Shown piece after piece: positions 39,801 through 52,646 of a stretch of DNA of 64,000 bases. The DNA comes from Rallus limicola (taxonomy: Eukaryota; Chordata; Aves; Gruiformes; Rallidae): contig JAKCOZ010000012.1 in NCBI GenBank assembly GCA_022605955.1, positions 22,229,015 to 22,293,014 on the forward strand. The letters run 5' to 3'. The position numbers and the translations under genes are program-made. The notes below the pieces were generated by a model. That model worked only from the letters and a program-made list of their open reading frames with translations, did not search any database and was not told the origin of the DNA. The first letter of the stretch is position 1, and each line of letters begins with the position of its first letter.

Positions 39801-40774
39801 AGCTGGGTCATGTAGAGCTGCAATCTAATATGTAAACCAAAACCAACTGGCACAACATAATTTGCTCGTGTTATCTGTACAACTGATTCTTTACCCACCT
39901 CTCTGTCCCAAATACTCATCAGCCTCACTTTGCCTCATATTGTTCTTTGTCAGATATACACCATCTGACTGACTTAAGTATCAACCAACTTAGAAAACAG
40001 ATTTGCAATTTCAGCACAAGTCAATACATGCCAAGCTGAAGTCAATCCCAAAGAATTTAAAAATATCACTTCTTCAGATCTATGCAATTCTTAAAAATCA
40101 TGTATATAAGTTTATATATTCACATGGTGTTTCACCAATATGGAATGATAGAAACTGCTGTCATGAGATGCCTGAATGCAAAAGGAGATGAGAACCACCA
40201 ACATGAGAGAAAACACAGAACGACAGGCAGAGAGTGTTGAATGAGGGGTGATTACTGGCACGTTCAAGTAAGGAGGAAAGATTTCTGGCAAAACTATGTT
40301 TTGAGAGAAAACATGGAAATGGTAGGAGAGAGATGAATGCAGAACTGTACATAAGCAGCAGAGCAAGGGACGTGCATTTGAACCAGAGGAAAATAACAGT
40401 GAGAAGAGACACCTGGAAAGTTCTGTTGGGCATGGAGTTCAGGGTTAGTTTCAGCTTATGTTTCAGTAATAAAAACTCTTTCTGCAAAGAGTAGGATAAG
40501 GCATCAAGAAAACACAAGCTGGGTACAAATGACAGTTGAACAGTAAACACGAAGCTAGAGTAAACCCAAGGCAAGTTAAGCTGAAAATAAAAACAGAGGA
40601 GTTACTATTTCAGTTAGAATTTCATCTTCACATTGAATACATCAGAAACTTCCATTTTAAATTTAACTGAAGCTGTCACAGATTTTCCCATCTGCCTCAC
40701 AGGAGGGCTGCAGACTCGAGGAGACTTGCCGCATCATGTAGAAGTAGTTTGCTGTGAAAAGCACGGCTTTTGGC
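36890..40774. other. Unique AT-rich sequence, no gene seen
   Basis: No recognised repeat. The hydrophobic 137-codon minus-strand frame at 40161-40574 is the complement of an A/G-rich stretch and has no family character. Confidence 0.5.
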
Positions 40775-40792
40775 TTTTTTTTTTTTTTTTTT
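40775..40792. repeat. T18 homopolymer
   Basis: Eighteen consecutive T about 70 bases upstream of the CR1 copy at 40865. It is not part of the CR1, whose tail is at the other end. Confidence 0.85.
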
Positions 40793-40864
40793 CCTAGAAC
40801 AGAAGGTATTTGGTAGAACAAGCGAGGAGGAATCAGTTGAGATTACACAAGTAATTGTAAGTAG

Positions 40865-41470
40865 TTGGTTGACAGCGGACTGAACACGAGCCAGCAGTGT
40901 GTCCAGGTGTCCAGGAAGGCCAACAGCATCCTGGCTTGTATCAAAAATAGTGTGGCCAGTAGGTCTGGGGAACTGATTGTGCCCCTGTGTCCAGTTCTGG
41001 GCCACTCACTACAAGAAGGACATCGAGGTCCTGGAGCATGTCCAGAGAAGGGCAACCAGGCTGGGGAAGGGGCTGGAGGGCAAATCATACGAGGAGCGGC
41101 TGAGGGAGCTGGGGATGTTTAGCCTGGAGAAGAGGAGGCTGAGGGGAGACCTCATCACTGCCTACAGTGACTTGCCAGGAGGGTGCAGAGAGGAGGGTGA
41201 TGGTCTCTTCAGCCAGGGGACAGGAGAGAGGACAAGAGGAAATGGCCTCAAGCTGCACCAGGGCAGGGTCAGATCAGATGTGAGGGAAAAAGTTCTTCCC
41301 TGAAAGAGTTGTTGGGATGTGGAACAGGCTGCCCAGGGAAGGGATGGAGTCACCATCCCTGGATGTGTTTAACAGATGGGTAGATGAGGTACTTAGGGAT
41401 ATGATTTAGCACAGAACAGGAACAGTTGGACTCGATCTTAAAGATCTTCTCCAACCTAGAGATTCTGTGA
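40865..41470 (+). mobile_element. Young CR1 LINE fragment (copy 2)
   Basis: On the plus strand it encodes CR1 reverse-transcriptase C-terminal sequence: an upstream piece ending SGELIVPL in one frame, then [19 protein letters not shown] and [20 protein letters not shown] in another. A stop (LGI-DMI-type end near 41405), a 3' untranslated region and the ACCTAGAGATTCTGTG tail follow. The same deletion and frame change seen in copy 1 occurs near 40987. It is 5'-truncated almost at the same point as copy 1, but has no foldback. The two copies lie in opposite orientation, about 21.5 kb apart. Confidence 0.92.
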
Positions 41471-44400
41471 AGTATATCAGCTGCGACCTTGAGTGATTTT
41501 GTTTGATGAACAGGGTTGAGCAGGACAGACGTTCGTAGCAGTGCTTTGGACAGGCCAGAAGGAGCAAGTGCACATGGCAGAGATGCAGAAAGGAAAAACT
41601 GCAGCAGTGAATTAGCCAACACGTAACAAACATTGTCACAAGGGCTTCTGGTAAATTTATTTTCAAATCCTGGCAGAGATTTAAATGCATATTCCCTGTT
41701 AAACACATTCTGAATTATTAATGTCGGATTGAAGAATGAAAACATCCCGAAAATTGTATTTGATGTGTTTCCCATCCATTTTACACTCACAGCACAATTG
41801 ATACAAGTCAATACGAAAATCAATGCTGGATATTTGGCACAGTGTGGCGGTACATGGCAGAATCTACTGAGAGCTATTACATTCTAAAAATTAAGAACCT
41901 GCAAGGAAATAAATACAATTTATATGTAGAGTAAATTGCAAAAGGTTTACGGTTTTGATGATGAAAAATGATGCTATCTGTTAAAATTAAAGCAGCCCTT
42001 AACAGGAAAGGAAATTGCTTTTAAATTAAATATTATCAGTGTGGAAAACTGTAAATGCACATTTTTAATCACACAGTAATTTCCTAGTGCCCTCGGAAGT
42101 AGTCCCACATTCCCATTCTCAAATTCAAGATCTTTGAACAGCCAAGAAGAGAGACAAATAAGCATGGGAGGAGGAAAGGAAAAAAACACGTGCAATGAAA
42201 AAGGTACTCAATGAAAAAGAAAAAGAAGTCTCTCTCATTCATCTTTGGTAGTACCTAAGCAATATTTCTAGGTAAGAGTAAGCTAGAAAGGAACTGGTTA
42301 TAAAAGCATTAATGTCTTCTTTGTGCTGAGCTGGTCTGCATTGCCCAAAGAGCATCTGCTTTAGAGATGAACAAAGAGGACTTCAAGGACAAGACCAAAA
42401 GAAGTTTATGTTAAAAATGCAATTATATCCTGAAAAATGAGGCTATAAGTGGTGTCAGTGAGTTCAGTGTTCATTGTTGTGAGTGACTCCTGATGAAATT
42501 TACTTGACTTACAAGGTTTTCTCACCTCCAACACTAAAACTCTGCCAGAGATATGAACATCAAGTTGGGCTGTTTATGGTCCATGCATCATCATCTATAA
42601 TAAAGAGTCTACACTTGGGACTTAATTAATACAGTCAGATCAGAATTCAGCTTCTTCCTTCCCAGCGGTGTGTTGGCTCTGCAATGCTAACTGGTGTAAA
42701 GAAAAGCACATACTTATTTTTCCACTGGAGTCAGCAGAAAGACTGAAAATACACAGGACATAGATCTACTGTCATTTCTTGAAGTCACTTTTCTGACCAC
42801 ATACATTTTTTAAAATAACAAATATTTTTTTCACTTGCCACAGCATTTGCAGTCCTTACTCAAGGGGTGTTTTGCCAGGGAAAGCACTTGAGCTCTATGG
42901 AAAATTATTGGCACCGCTACATTGCATTTTACAGCATCCTGCTTTTTCTGAGCCTTGTTAGTCTAGAAGTGCAAGTAATTCTTCTAAGTAAAGGTTGATT
43001 TCATTTTTCACATTCATAAGTTGATTTCCATTTTGCTTACACAATAACGCACACATTATTCAAATATCTACAAGCTGCGGAGGGGCAGTGATTAACCTTT
43101 TATTTCTTGTCTACGCCTTCCCTTTCCTGTCTGCCAGCTGTACAATATCAGGGCAGAAATACTTATGAGAGGGCCTTTCTAACTTCTGTAGGAAGACTGC
43201 TGATTAGGGGATGAGCCGGAGATATATTACACACAGAACTTCAAGTTCGATCTGGGCTTAAGGATAATAACAGCACTTTGTTCTCACTGCTACTGGAAGA
43301 GAGCGATACAGGCAGAGCTACCCTCATGCCAAATTGCTGCAGACTGCCATTCTTAATTTCCAGAGGTAGGAAAACTGCCACCTCATTAAGAAGAACACTG
43401 TGTTATTAGTTTATTGGCATGGTACCAGCAATGGAAAATGCATCGTGCATGTCCTTGTGACTAAAGGCAAAAACCTGGAGAAGCTCATAGAAAATTATTT
43501 CTTTGGACAGGAAGGGGAGAATAGAGGCTTGAAAGAGACCTGAAACAACAGCTAATGGTAAAGAACTTTCTACTTGTCAATATATCCTCCCATTCCATAA
43601 TATCGTTCTCATCGGGGCATTTTCATCTACTTCAATTATCTTAAAGACTCGTGAATTTAAGACAACTGATTGACAGTCTAGCTTTGAAAACTTTGTGATC
43701 TAACAAAGCAGAGACGGTATCACAAGAAGGTCAAAGCGTGCTCCTATCATAATGCAGATTCCTCCCCGAATTCCCCACCTTCTACATTCCAGTGACACAT
43801 GGGAATAAGATTAATAGAAAGAAAAAGCAGCTTTCATTCTGAACAGTCTTTCTGAAAAATCAGCATTTCCAGCATTTCAATACTTATTTGCCACAGCAGG
43901 GAGCTAATCCTTTAAAAAACCCCAACCCAATCAGCCAACTGAACTGAAAGAATAATGACTTCTTTGAAGTTCTCTTTCACTACACTGGGAAAGTTCAGAT
44001 GCTCTTGCTGGGACAGTTCAGATGTCTCAACCTGCACTAATTACAAGACAAGTCCTTCCCATTCATTTTCATTGTTAATTGCAAGAATCCAAGGAAGGTA
44101 GGTTCATAATGAGCCCGCTGTTGATTTTTGCACAGGTATTAGTCTCTAGCCAAGAGCTAATTCTTCATCTGAAAAAACTTTGTTTTCAGGCTCCTGAAAA
44201 TGCTCTTTCATTCCTAACATGCTTTAATTGACATGTAAACTATCATACATCTTGTTTTTCTTTCACATGAAAGATTACTTGCAAATGGAATGTATCTAAA
44301 ATGAATGGCTCTGCTCCATCATTGTATACTGCCCTTTGCAGAAGAAACAACTAATCCGAGAGATGCATTGTTTCTGTTGGGATTTACAGCCCCACATTGT

Positions 44401-44602
44401 CTAATTATTCATGATGCCTTATCCATCACACTGCAAACTTCTTCACAGGATTAGAAAAAACAATGTGTTCCAGTTCAGGCAAATTGCTAAAACAGAGCTA
44501 CCGAAAGCATATGCCACCTTGATATAGATGTCTGTGATCCTTCATTAATTTTAGGGGGTGTTGCCCCTGCTGAAGTTTCCTTTCTTTTCCTTTTTCTTCT
44601 AG
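41471..44602. other. Unique sequence with candidate regulatory motifs, no gene
   Basis: The 157-codon minus frame (41350-41823) includes antisense CR1 and is not credible. 42900-44500 is rich in developmental-type motifs, including a perfect PBX/MEIS-type TGATTGACAG at 43667-43676 and repeated TAATTA cores. It may hold conserved noncoding elements. Confidence 0.4.
43667..43676 (+). promoter_or_regulatory. PBX-MEIS/PREP-type site
   Basis: TGATTGACAG is the consensus composite site for PBX with MEIS or PREP TALE homeodomain proteins. It is set in ACAACTGATTGACAGTCTAG. A single ten-base match is expected occasionally by chance, so function is only suggested. Confidence 0.35.
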
Positions 44603-44638
44603 AGCAATGGAAATTCTTGAAACAAATATCATCACACG
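44603..44638 (+). other. Candidate micro-exon (36 nt)
   Basis: It is preceded by an unusually long pyrimidine tract (TTTCCTTTCTTTTCCTTTTT then CTTCTAG, ending 44602) and followed by donor GTGAGG at 44639. Two frames are open; one contains an ATG in good Kozak context and reads AMEILETNIIT. In the phase left by 36705-36889 this second frame is used and stays open. The acceptor is the best polypyrimidine tract I saw in the window. No match to a known protein. Confidence 0.3.
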
Positions 44639-45406
44639 GTGAGGTGAACTCTATGTCAACTGAAATGATATTTTTTTTCTAATCATTACAGTATTAAATT
44701 ATTTTAGTATTTTTTCCATTTGAAAAATCCTAACCTGCCTTAATTGGCCATTAACAATTATAACAGTTGTAGAACTAAGCTGTTAATGAGTAAAAAATAT
44801 TAACTAAATATTTTAAATTGAGTATAAATAGATTCAGAAATACCAGCTGGGATTAGATGGGTAAAAAAAAAACTTCTGCTTGCTGACTCTAAAATGGTTC
44901 ACCTTTAGGTCACAGAATAAACACAGAAAAAGTAAATAATGAATGATAGTGTTACCATTAATAACTGCTTGGGGATATGGGGAAATGAATGTGCGTATAT
45001 CTGACCATTTTCCGCTTTCGTGATACCCATGTTTCAACCACAACTTTTAAGTAGATGGCTTCTTTGTTTGCGGTCTTAAAGCTGTAGAGAAATTGTTGTT
45101 CGTTGGAGAACTGATATTAAATCCCCCTGTCCCTGTCTTGATCATAAACAGCAACGGGATAAAATTTGGGTTGTGTCTAACACCTGAGACTGAATCCTCA
45201 CAATCCCTTCTAGAACTAGTGCAAGTCATTTTTCCAAAATTGTGTTGTAAAATAAAAATTAAAAATGCTTTTAAAATAAAAATTACAACATTATTTCACA
45301 TCTAATTTGGGGTTGTGGTTGGCTATTGTGGTCTGTAATCTAGATTGCCAGATAAATGCTCTCCATGTGTCCTACAGTAAATGCACCCTTAAGGAAATAA
45401 TTCTTA
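44639..45406. other. Unique AT-rich sequence
   Basis: No feature supported. Confidence 0.5.
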
Positions 45407-45530
45407 AATTGGGCCAGTACCTCAGCTAACAGTTCTTTCCCAACAATAGAAGATGTGAACAGGAGAGGGCCCCATCACTCAGACAGAGATCTAGTGCTGT
45501 GTTAACTGCTGTGGGCCAGATTAACCAACC
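45407..45530. repeat. Possible ancient amniote interspersed repeat
   Basis: TTGGGCCAGTACCTCAGCTA and, 70 bases on, GGGCCAGATTAACC resemble the GGGCCAGATCCTCAGCTGGT motif common in old amniote repeats. Heavily worn, family not assigned. Confidence 0.3.
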
Positions 45531-48500
45531 TTTAGCTCACAAACCAAGAAGTATGTGGTTCTCCACAGGCCCTTTATCACACCAAACAGCCTTATGGGAA
45601 TGTCTTGTACATCCTGGGGCACCTCAGGTGCTCCTGGACATCACTGTACAGGGAACTGGATTGCCTCCTCATTGCCTGCTTTGCTGTTTCTGCTTTGCCT
45701 TTGTATTTCCGCAACCTTCTAATGATTTAATGACTAGAGGAACTAGTCTTCTTGTGAGTATTCAATTCCTGGACAGCAAAAAAGTTATAATCACAATGCT
45801 CCTACAGATCAAAAAACTTTCAGTGAGAGAATACAATCCATACATTAATCATTTATCTTCCTGTGGTAGACCATTGCAGTAGGTCTCCAACAAACACTAC
45901 ATGAGATGTTATGCATAGCTCTTTTTCTGGGTGGGTAAGAGAAATACTGCAGTCCCAGAAGGTAAGCATGGCATTATACACCCAGCCCTCGGTCCAACTA
46001 AGTCCCTCCCACTAAGCACACCTACCACCCAGACTCGGAGGTACAAACTCTGTAACTCTGGTTCTTCTACAGAAATGGATTTCTGAAGCCCTACATGCAA
46101 ACTAAGAAGCAAAAGCACAGCAACCAGGGCACTTATTGAGATGTTTATTTTACTGAGCCAAGCACACAGGGTGTGTTTTTTTCCATTCAGCTTGTAAAGC
46201 TGATGCTGTTTAAACTGAACCACAATTTACATCCATGTTCAGCACTACTGATAAGGCAGAGTACAAAGTGATTAGAGCATCACCATTAGCAGGTCTTTTC
46301 AGCAATTTCCATGGTAGGAGAAGAACCCTCCACACTCACTTTCCTTCTTTTCCATTTCTATCCTTGAGGTTCTAATGCCTCAACATATCTCCATGCATGT
46401 TGCAACCACGTGAGACCACGCACATAAAAATAATCAAAAAGAGCAGAAAGTCACTTCAACTTTCCTTTAATCTGTTTGCTAAAATCTGTCATGTTCTGCC
46501 GAAGGTACTGTCATTTGTAGCGAGTTCGCTGCGCTAAAGCTTCAATCATACTATCCAAATAGAAGAAGTCTGGAAGTAGCCATAATGAAACCGATGTCAG
46601 AAAGCCTCAGCTCACACTGGATTCCAGCAGCTTGACATCTTCAAATACAAAGGACAGCACTCTGTTGCAGTTCTTAGAAGTGTGTCCGTGTTTTAGATGG
46701 AAACTTATATGTGCCTCAGCATCTGTGGTGAGTTATCTTCCTCTGTAGCATTTGCAAAATATACGAGAATACAAGCACTGTGCAGTTTATTTGCCATTTC
46801 AGGGAGATCTAAGCCAGTCCATTGAAATTCTTTAGAGCTTGCCTCACTTATTTGGCACCCTAAGCATAAAGGAAAAGGTACTATCAATAATCTACTGCAA
46901 AAAGCTGGCTACAAATATCTTCTTGATGATAGATTAAACACACACCTCTGTAGGGACAAATTCCATATCTGTACAGGTTACTAGCACAGATTTATCAGTC
47001 TAGCAAAGTCACTTTGAAGCAGAGGAATAGCTACTGGGCCAATTGCATTGGCTTGTAGAATCACTCCAAAAGGGTGAGCTTCATATGATGGGATAGATTC
47101 ATGTACTTTGCTTATTGGAAGACCATTTCTTGGGCCCAACAACATTGTTAACACCTGTTAACACTTACTCCAGGATTAGCAACTTCATTGCAGCCAGCAT
47201 TGAAGTTAATGGAACTATTTTGGAAATCATGGTACACTGAGTGAAATTCTTACATGCTTATTCCATGCAGGTGTCTTAAAGGAGCTAGAGGCCTAATTCC
47301 CTTCAGAAATCAACCAATAATTTTGGGGGGAGGGAGGAGTTTTAAGCTTCTATATATTTACATATTACCATTTTTATTCCAATTTCTAGCTAGTTTTTTA
47401 GAGGTCAGTGTTGTTAATAGACATAGGTGCCTAACCAGATTCTTGATTGTTCCTGTAATCCATCCTATCAGAAATAATGTACAAGTTGGATATTTCCAGT
47501 GCAAGTCTGCTGGAAGTGCAGAATATTTCAGTCATCAAAATAAATGTGAGGTCAAATAAAAGGGGTATATTAAAGCTCATTGCAGAACCCACCTGCTACT
47601 TAAACTTTCCAATTGCAATCTAAGGCTTTGATTCTGTATACATACATACATTTAACTGTGAATCAGGAGGAGTGGGATTTCTTGTAAAAATTAAATTATA
47701 CATATGCAGCCAGAGAATCAGATTCTCATACGGGGTTTACACAAGAAATAAGAAAGCCAGGAAAACGTGAGACCAGAGAGAAACAAAGACTTGATTCCTC
47801 CTGGAAGAACTAATGCATCTACTTAACATTAGAATCAGATTGGGTTTAGCTGTTCAATATTTAGACCCTTATGTACCACATATCTAACCTAGACCACAAC
47901 CAGTCTAATTATGCATTGAAAGTTTCGTGCTGCCTATTGAATCAAGTGCCAATGCTGAAGAAGCCCTTGAATATTTATAAATAATGAATCCTATAGACAC
48001 CAGAGAGAGTCTCTTGCAAAACTACACAGTCTTCTATAAAATAGTAAAAATTTTTATATTTACTGAAAATACAAGTCTTGAGGATACCTGGCACTTGGCA
48101 GGATCATGCCCTCTTGCAATTTAAGTTGAAGACTTGACAATAACTGACAAAAACTGACAAAAAAAATCCCAAACCTTTATTACACATCTGCTCAATAGAA
48201 AAAATGTAATGAATGCTTCAGAGATTTAAATTACCAGTATCATGGTCACAGAAATCTTATACAACTAGTTATCTCTTTGGCACCACCCTGAAGAAATATC
48301 TTCCAAGGAGGAAAGAATATTTATGTTCCTCTTTTTAGTAGATTTTAGCCTCCCATAGGTCATGGAGGGAGTCTGTGTGAACACAAGACTTTCTTGCAAA
48401 AATCAAAACTTAAAAGCCAATTTTTGAAAAATGTACATTTAAATTAATCAAAAGAAAAAATCTGGTCTGAAGCTGACTTGTATTGAACCAAGTTTGGGTT

Positions 48501-49947
48501 GAGGAGTTGATGCCATATTTAATGCAACCCTGAAAGCAGATACATTCTTTGGGACACTGGGACTCCCCTTGACTTTCAGTGATTGCTCTTGCTCCCTCCA
48601 CCTTGGTTTTCACACTTAAGAAACCATGAATGTAAGAATATTTGTGCTCTGCTGTAGAGCACTTTCAGATTTTAAGGGTAAAAGGTAGATATTAATGTGA
48701 GCTTCAATCCTCCAATCATGAGAATAAAGATACACAGTCATGTCTGATAGCCTCAAAAGTACCAGACTACTGCTAAAACAAGAACAGGAGCTGAATGTTG
48801 CTTTTACTTATATTCACGTGGTGCCATTAGAGCCAGTGAAATTGCACAGGGAATACAGTAGGGTTTTGATTCACATATTCCAAGGGTGGTTTTTTTCCCT
48901 TAAAAGCAGTTCTAGTGGAAACAAGCAAAATTAAGAAAAATTACAAGTTATTGTCTTCATATTGGCAGTATCAGATACAGATTTACCTCTTTACTCTTTT
49001 GGGATTTCTGTGGCTGCATAAACTACAAAAATTTTATATCCAAGGTGCCAAAATATAGGTAAATGCAAAATAACTTCTACCACCCAATAATCAAAACAAA
49101 TGTGACCTTCTAAAAAATTAATAATCTGTAGGCCAGCAGTCTCCATCACCTTTGGATTACAATAAATACCTAATTCTTTAATTTCCCCAAGTACCCAGTA
49201 AGTGCTTCAATCTACAGTATAACCTGTCAAAAGCACCCTGGCAAACCATGAGCAGCTAGAACCATTTGTGGTGGGACCTAAGTATTATTTACTGACTGTG
49301 GGAGAATCCCTAGGCAGTTTGGTTGGGTTTATTTCATGTATACAATATACAAAAGTATCTCTAAGGCAACAGAGAGCTCTGAGCAGAGACCAAAAGACTC
49401 TCAGAAAAGATATTCTGAGAACAGCCAGCTCAAGAAAACACTTTATTCTGAAGTTTATTGGAAAGACACTCTACCATTACAATCATTAACAGCCTACCAT
49501 AGACTTGAGTAGAAGCACATTTTTATAGCGCTTTACTTTTCAAGTATTAACTTCTGAAGATGTATACAATTAATTCATTTCAACATAAGACAGGGTCCTG
49601 GGCACCTTGCTTAAGCAATTGGTTGAGTGAATAGAGACAAAGTTTGGATAAGAACCAGCCCAAGCATGCCTGCAGATAAACACATTCCTGTGCCGGGTTG
49701 GTTTCCCTTGCAAGGATTATTGTATTGGATCTGTTAAGAAATTCTTATATTGAAATGCTAAGCAAAATCTTGCCTTTGCAGTTGGGGCTGGATCTACAAG
49801 GCCTTTTTTTTTTTTTTTATCCAGTGCTGTTCTCTGTAATCCCACAGACCAATATTTTGCTACTATAGTGATGGGCCAGCTAATTATAAAAATCTTAATT
49901 TTGAACAATAACTTTGAAACCCCTAAATTCCTTTTGAAGAGGGATGT
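45531..49947. other. Unique sequence, no gene seen
   Basis: A possible ancient repeat remnant at 47170-47216 (CATTGAAGTTAATGGAAC) and a compact CpG cluster at 46519-46535 (AGCGAGTTCGCTGCGC). A T15 run lies at 49804-49818. No supported gene. Confidence 0.45.
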
Positions 49948-49991
49948 AGGAAATAAAACAATTATGTCACCAGGAAATAAAACAATTATGT
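49948..49991. repeat. 24-bp tandem duplication
   Basis: AGGAAATAAAACAATTATGT occurs at 49948-49967 and again at 49972-49991, an exact 20-base match at a 24-base offset. A local slippage duplication. Confidence 0.9.
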
Positions 49992-52576
49992 TTTCACATC
50001 AAAATACAAAACCCAAAAATGTCTTAACAAGCCGTAGTAAACTGTGCCAGTGTGCTTTGAAGTGGAGGTTCAGAGAATTTTATGAAATTCTGCAAATCTT
50101 GAGTTACACTTGGAACACATTTCTACTAGGTTATCAGAAAGGAGCAGCTACTCTATGAACAGTAATAGGTATAGATAAAGAATAGCAATAAAATGATTAC
50201 CACTGTGTGGAAATTATGAAAATGTTTTATTAAAAGTATTCATCTGGAAAAAAAAAGAAAAAGAAAAAAGCCCTGCTGCATATATTTCAGCAGTGTTAGA
50301 GGTTTTCCTACAAATCTGTATCTGAAGACTTCACACGGATAATGAACTTGCTTGGGTTTTTGTTATGCTTTTCTAAAGCAAAGAATATTTCCTTTCTTAT
50401 TCCTACATGAGACAACATCTCTGTTTGTACACAAAAGAAAAAGGGGAAAAAACCTTCAGCAGAACATTTAACAATACTCCTGTGCTTGTTTGACCTCAAA
50501 CCTGCAGCCAGTGACAGGTACAGATTTACTGCAGACTGAGAAGCACTACTTTCTGGAGGTTCCAGATCTCCCTTTAGCCCCAGCTAATAACCCAACACTG
50601 TACTTTTCTGTTACCCAGCTTCAAAACTCTTCTGTAAATACACATATACATTAAAAAAATGTGTCTCCTGAGCTCATGCTGCTAAGGTCATCACCAACAC
50701 ATTGAGTGATATGATATGGTACAGAGGACTGCCTGCACCAACACTGAGGCTTTCAAAGAAGATGCCTTGCATCAGGCTTTCAGAAGGGCAAATAATCCCT
50801 GTATCACCTGTGACCTTTCTGCTGATCTCTGGGGTACATAATGTGACTGCATTAATTCTAAAAAATGTGATTCAATACAGCCCCCAATTTTCAGTTGAAA
50901 GTCATTTGTATTGGCAAAACCATGGATGGTGCTCATATATTCCTAGAAGAGCAAGTGCTGCTGAAGTGAAGGATTGGTAGCAGCTACAGCTGCCACCAGT
51001 CAAACTGTTACAGCATGAAGTGACCCAGAGCAGCTTTGTCATCTAATGAACTGGTGGAGCCGTGAGGGAAAACTGCCTTCAAAGAACATATTGCATGGTC
51101 TGGGGAAACCAAAATCTAATTTAATAGTAAAAAACCCAGATTGAGTTCAACAGAAATTACTCTAAAATCAAGGGAATTGAATCTTATCAGTCTGGGGGTT
51201 TTTGGACATTGTAGAGAGCTCTAGAGCTCTAGTTAGAGTATCTCGTTATATTTCATTTTGCTAAAGGATATGGGATTATTTTTTCGGTTTTTACAAGACA
51301 TTACTCTTTAAATGGTCTTGGATGGCTAGAGCACACATGCTGCAGACACGGTCAGCTTCCATTCAGGGCACTGGAAGGGAAAAACATTCATGCCTCCCTG
51401 CTCATACCCACATGCCAGAATCCTCCACAGACCGGGCCTAAGAAAACAAAACACATTGACTAAAATGAGCAGAGATTCAATTGCTGAATTAATCCTTTTG
51501 AGCAGGTGGTTTCTGGCAAATCTACTGCCAGAAACAGGCTCCATGTCAGGTAAATCCAACTTCTACTGCCAAGAAGTTAATCAAAAAGCTATTATAACTT
51601 ATTACTTGTCTAATTTGGGGCCTGCAAAGCATTGTAAACATTTCTGAGGTACTTATATAAGTAGCACATCAATTATCTATGTCCAGATACCAGGGCAGAT
51701 AGATAAATTGATTATTTTGTAATTTAACACATGAATTAATGTGTGTCTGTGTGTGTTTGCACAATTCAGCAATTTATCACAAGGTCTGTTTGTTACATCA
51801 TTTGGCATTTTTTCCACTTTTGAAAAAAAAAGCAAAAAAAAAAGAAAACCCAAAGAACACTAGGATTTGTGTAGTCTAAACCGCATAAAATGCAGTAACT
51901 CATACAAACAGAGCTTTAAATCAGGAAATCCAAAAAATAAGGTCCTAACATTAATGCTTGCTGGCCCTAGTTACACATCATTGTACGGACAAAAGAGCTG
52001 TCAAAAGGGATCAGAAAACTCTGGCCTTTTAAATGCTTTCTCTGAGGGTAGCTAAGACTCAAAGTTTCAGAGAAAGTGAACCTCCTTTCCTAGTATAATG
52101 CCCTAAACCAATTAAGCCAAGCCCAGCAGGTGATTAGCTTATGCCCTGAAGCATGAGATTTGATTATTCTTATCTTGGTTTGCATACTGGAGCTACAAAT
52201 ATTATTAACGGCCATAAAATCATCCAGCCTTTAAAAAACATATATATAACCTGAAAGTTTTATTTGATTACCTACGTAGCAAATTCCAGAATATCACCTG
52301 TACTCATTCATATCACTGGACACGATTTACAAAGCCTGGCCATTTTGGGTGCCCTTCAACAACAGATTGTGTGAGCTTCAGGACTGCATTGCTGGTAAGG
52401 AGGTTCGGGAGAGATCTACATGAACAACTGAGCCTATTGTTTTCCTTGGGATCTTTCTAAAGGGGAGAAATGAAAAAAATATTCCTTTGCAGAAACACTA
52501 CAGATAGGGAAGTAGAATTTTCATTAGCAGGTCATTATTTAATGGAGAATGTAAGGTTGCCAGAGCTACTGAAAAG
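49992..52576. other. Unique sequence, no gene seen
   Basis: Contains a 16-bp perfect palindrome AGAGCTCTAGAGCTCT (51215-51230), an A-rich run near 51823-51846 and a TG tract near 51740. No gene supported. Confidence 0.5.
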
Positions 52577-52646
52577 TGATCCAAAGATCACTGACATCAA
52601 TGGGAAGTTTTCCATGGATTTCAATGGACTTTGGGCTAAGTCTCCA
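52577..52646. repeat. Ancient amniote repeat with palindromic end
   Basis: The arrangement GTGATCCAAAG, GACATCAATGGGAAG, GATTTCAATGGACTTTGGGC matches the old amniote element whose terminus reads as a quasi-palindrome of CCATTGACTTCAATGGG-type sequence. Flanks decay quickly. Family name not certain. Confidence 0.55.

Noticed and set aside
40161..40574. 137-codon hydrophobic frame, minus, membrane-protein-like
   Set aside because: The leucine/serine/phenylalanine richness comes from the complement of an A/G-rich stretch. No signal, family or exon structure.
41350..41823. Longest open frame in the window (157 codons, minus)
   Set aside because: Its end is antisense to the CR1 at 40865-41470. 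The rest has no domain, no splice context and chance-like composition.
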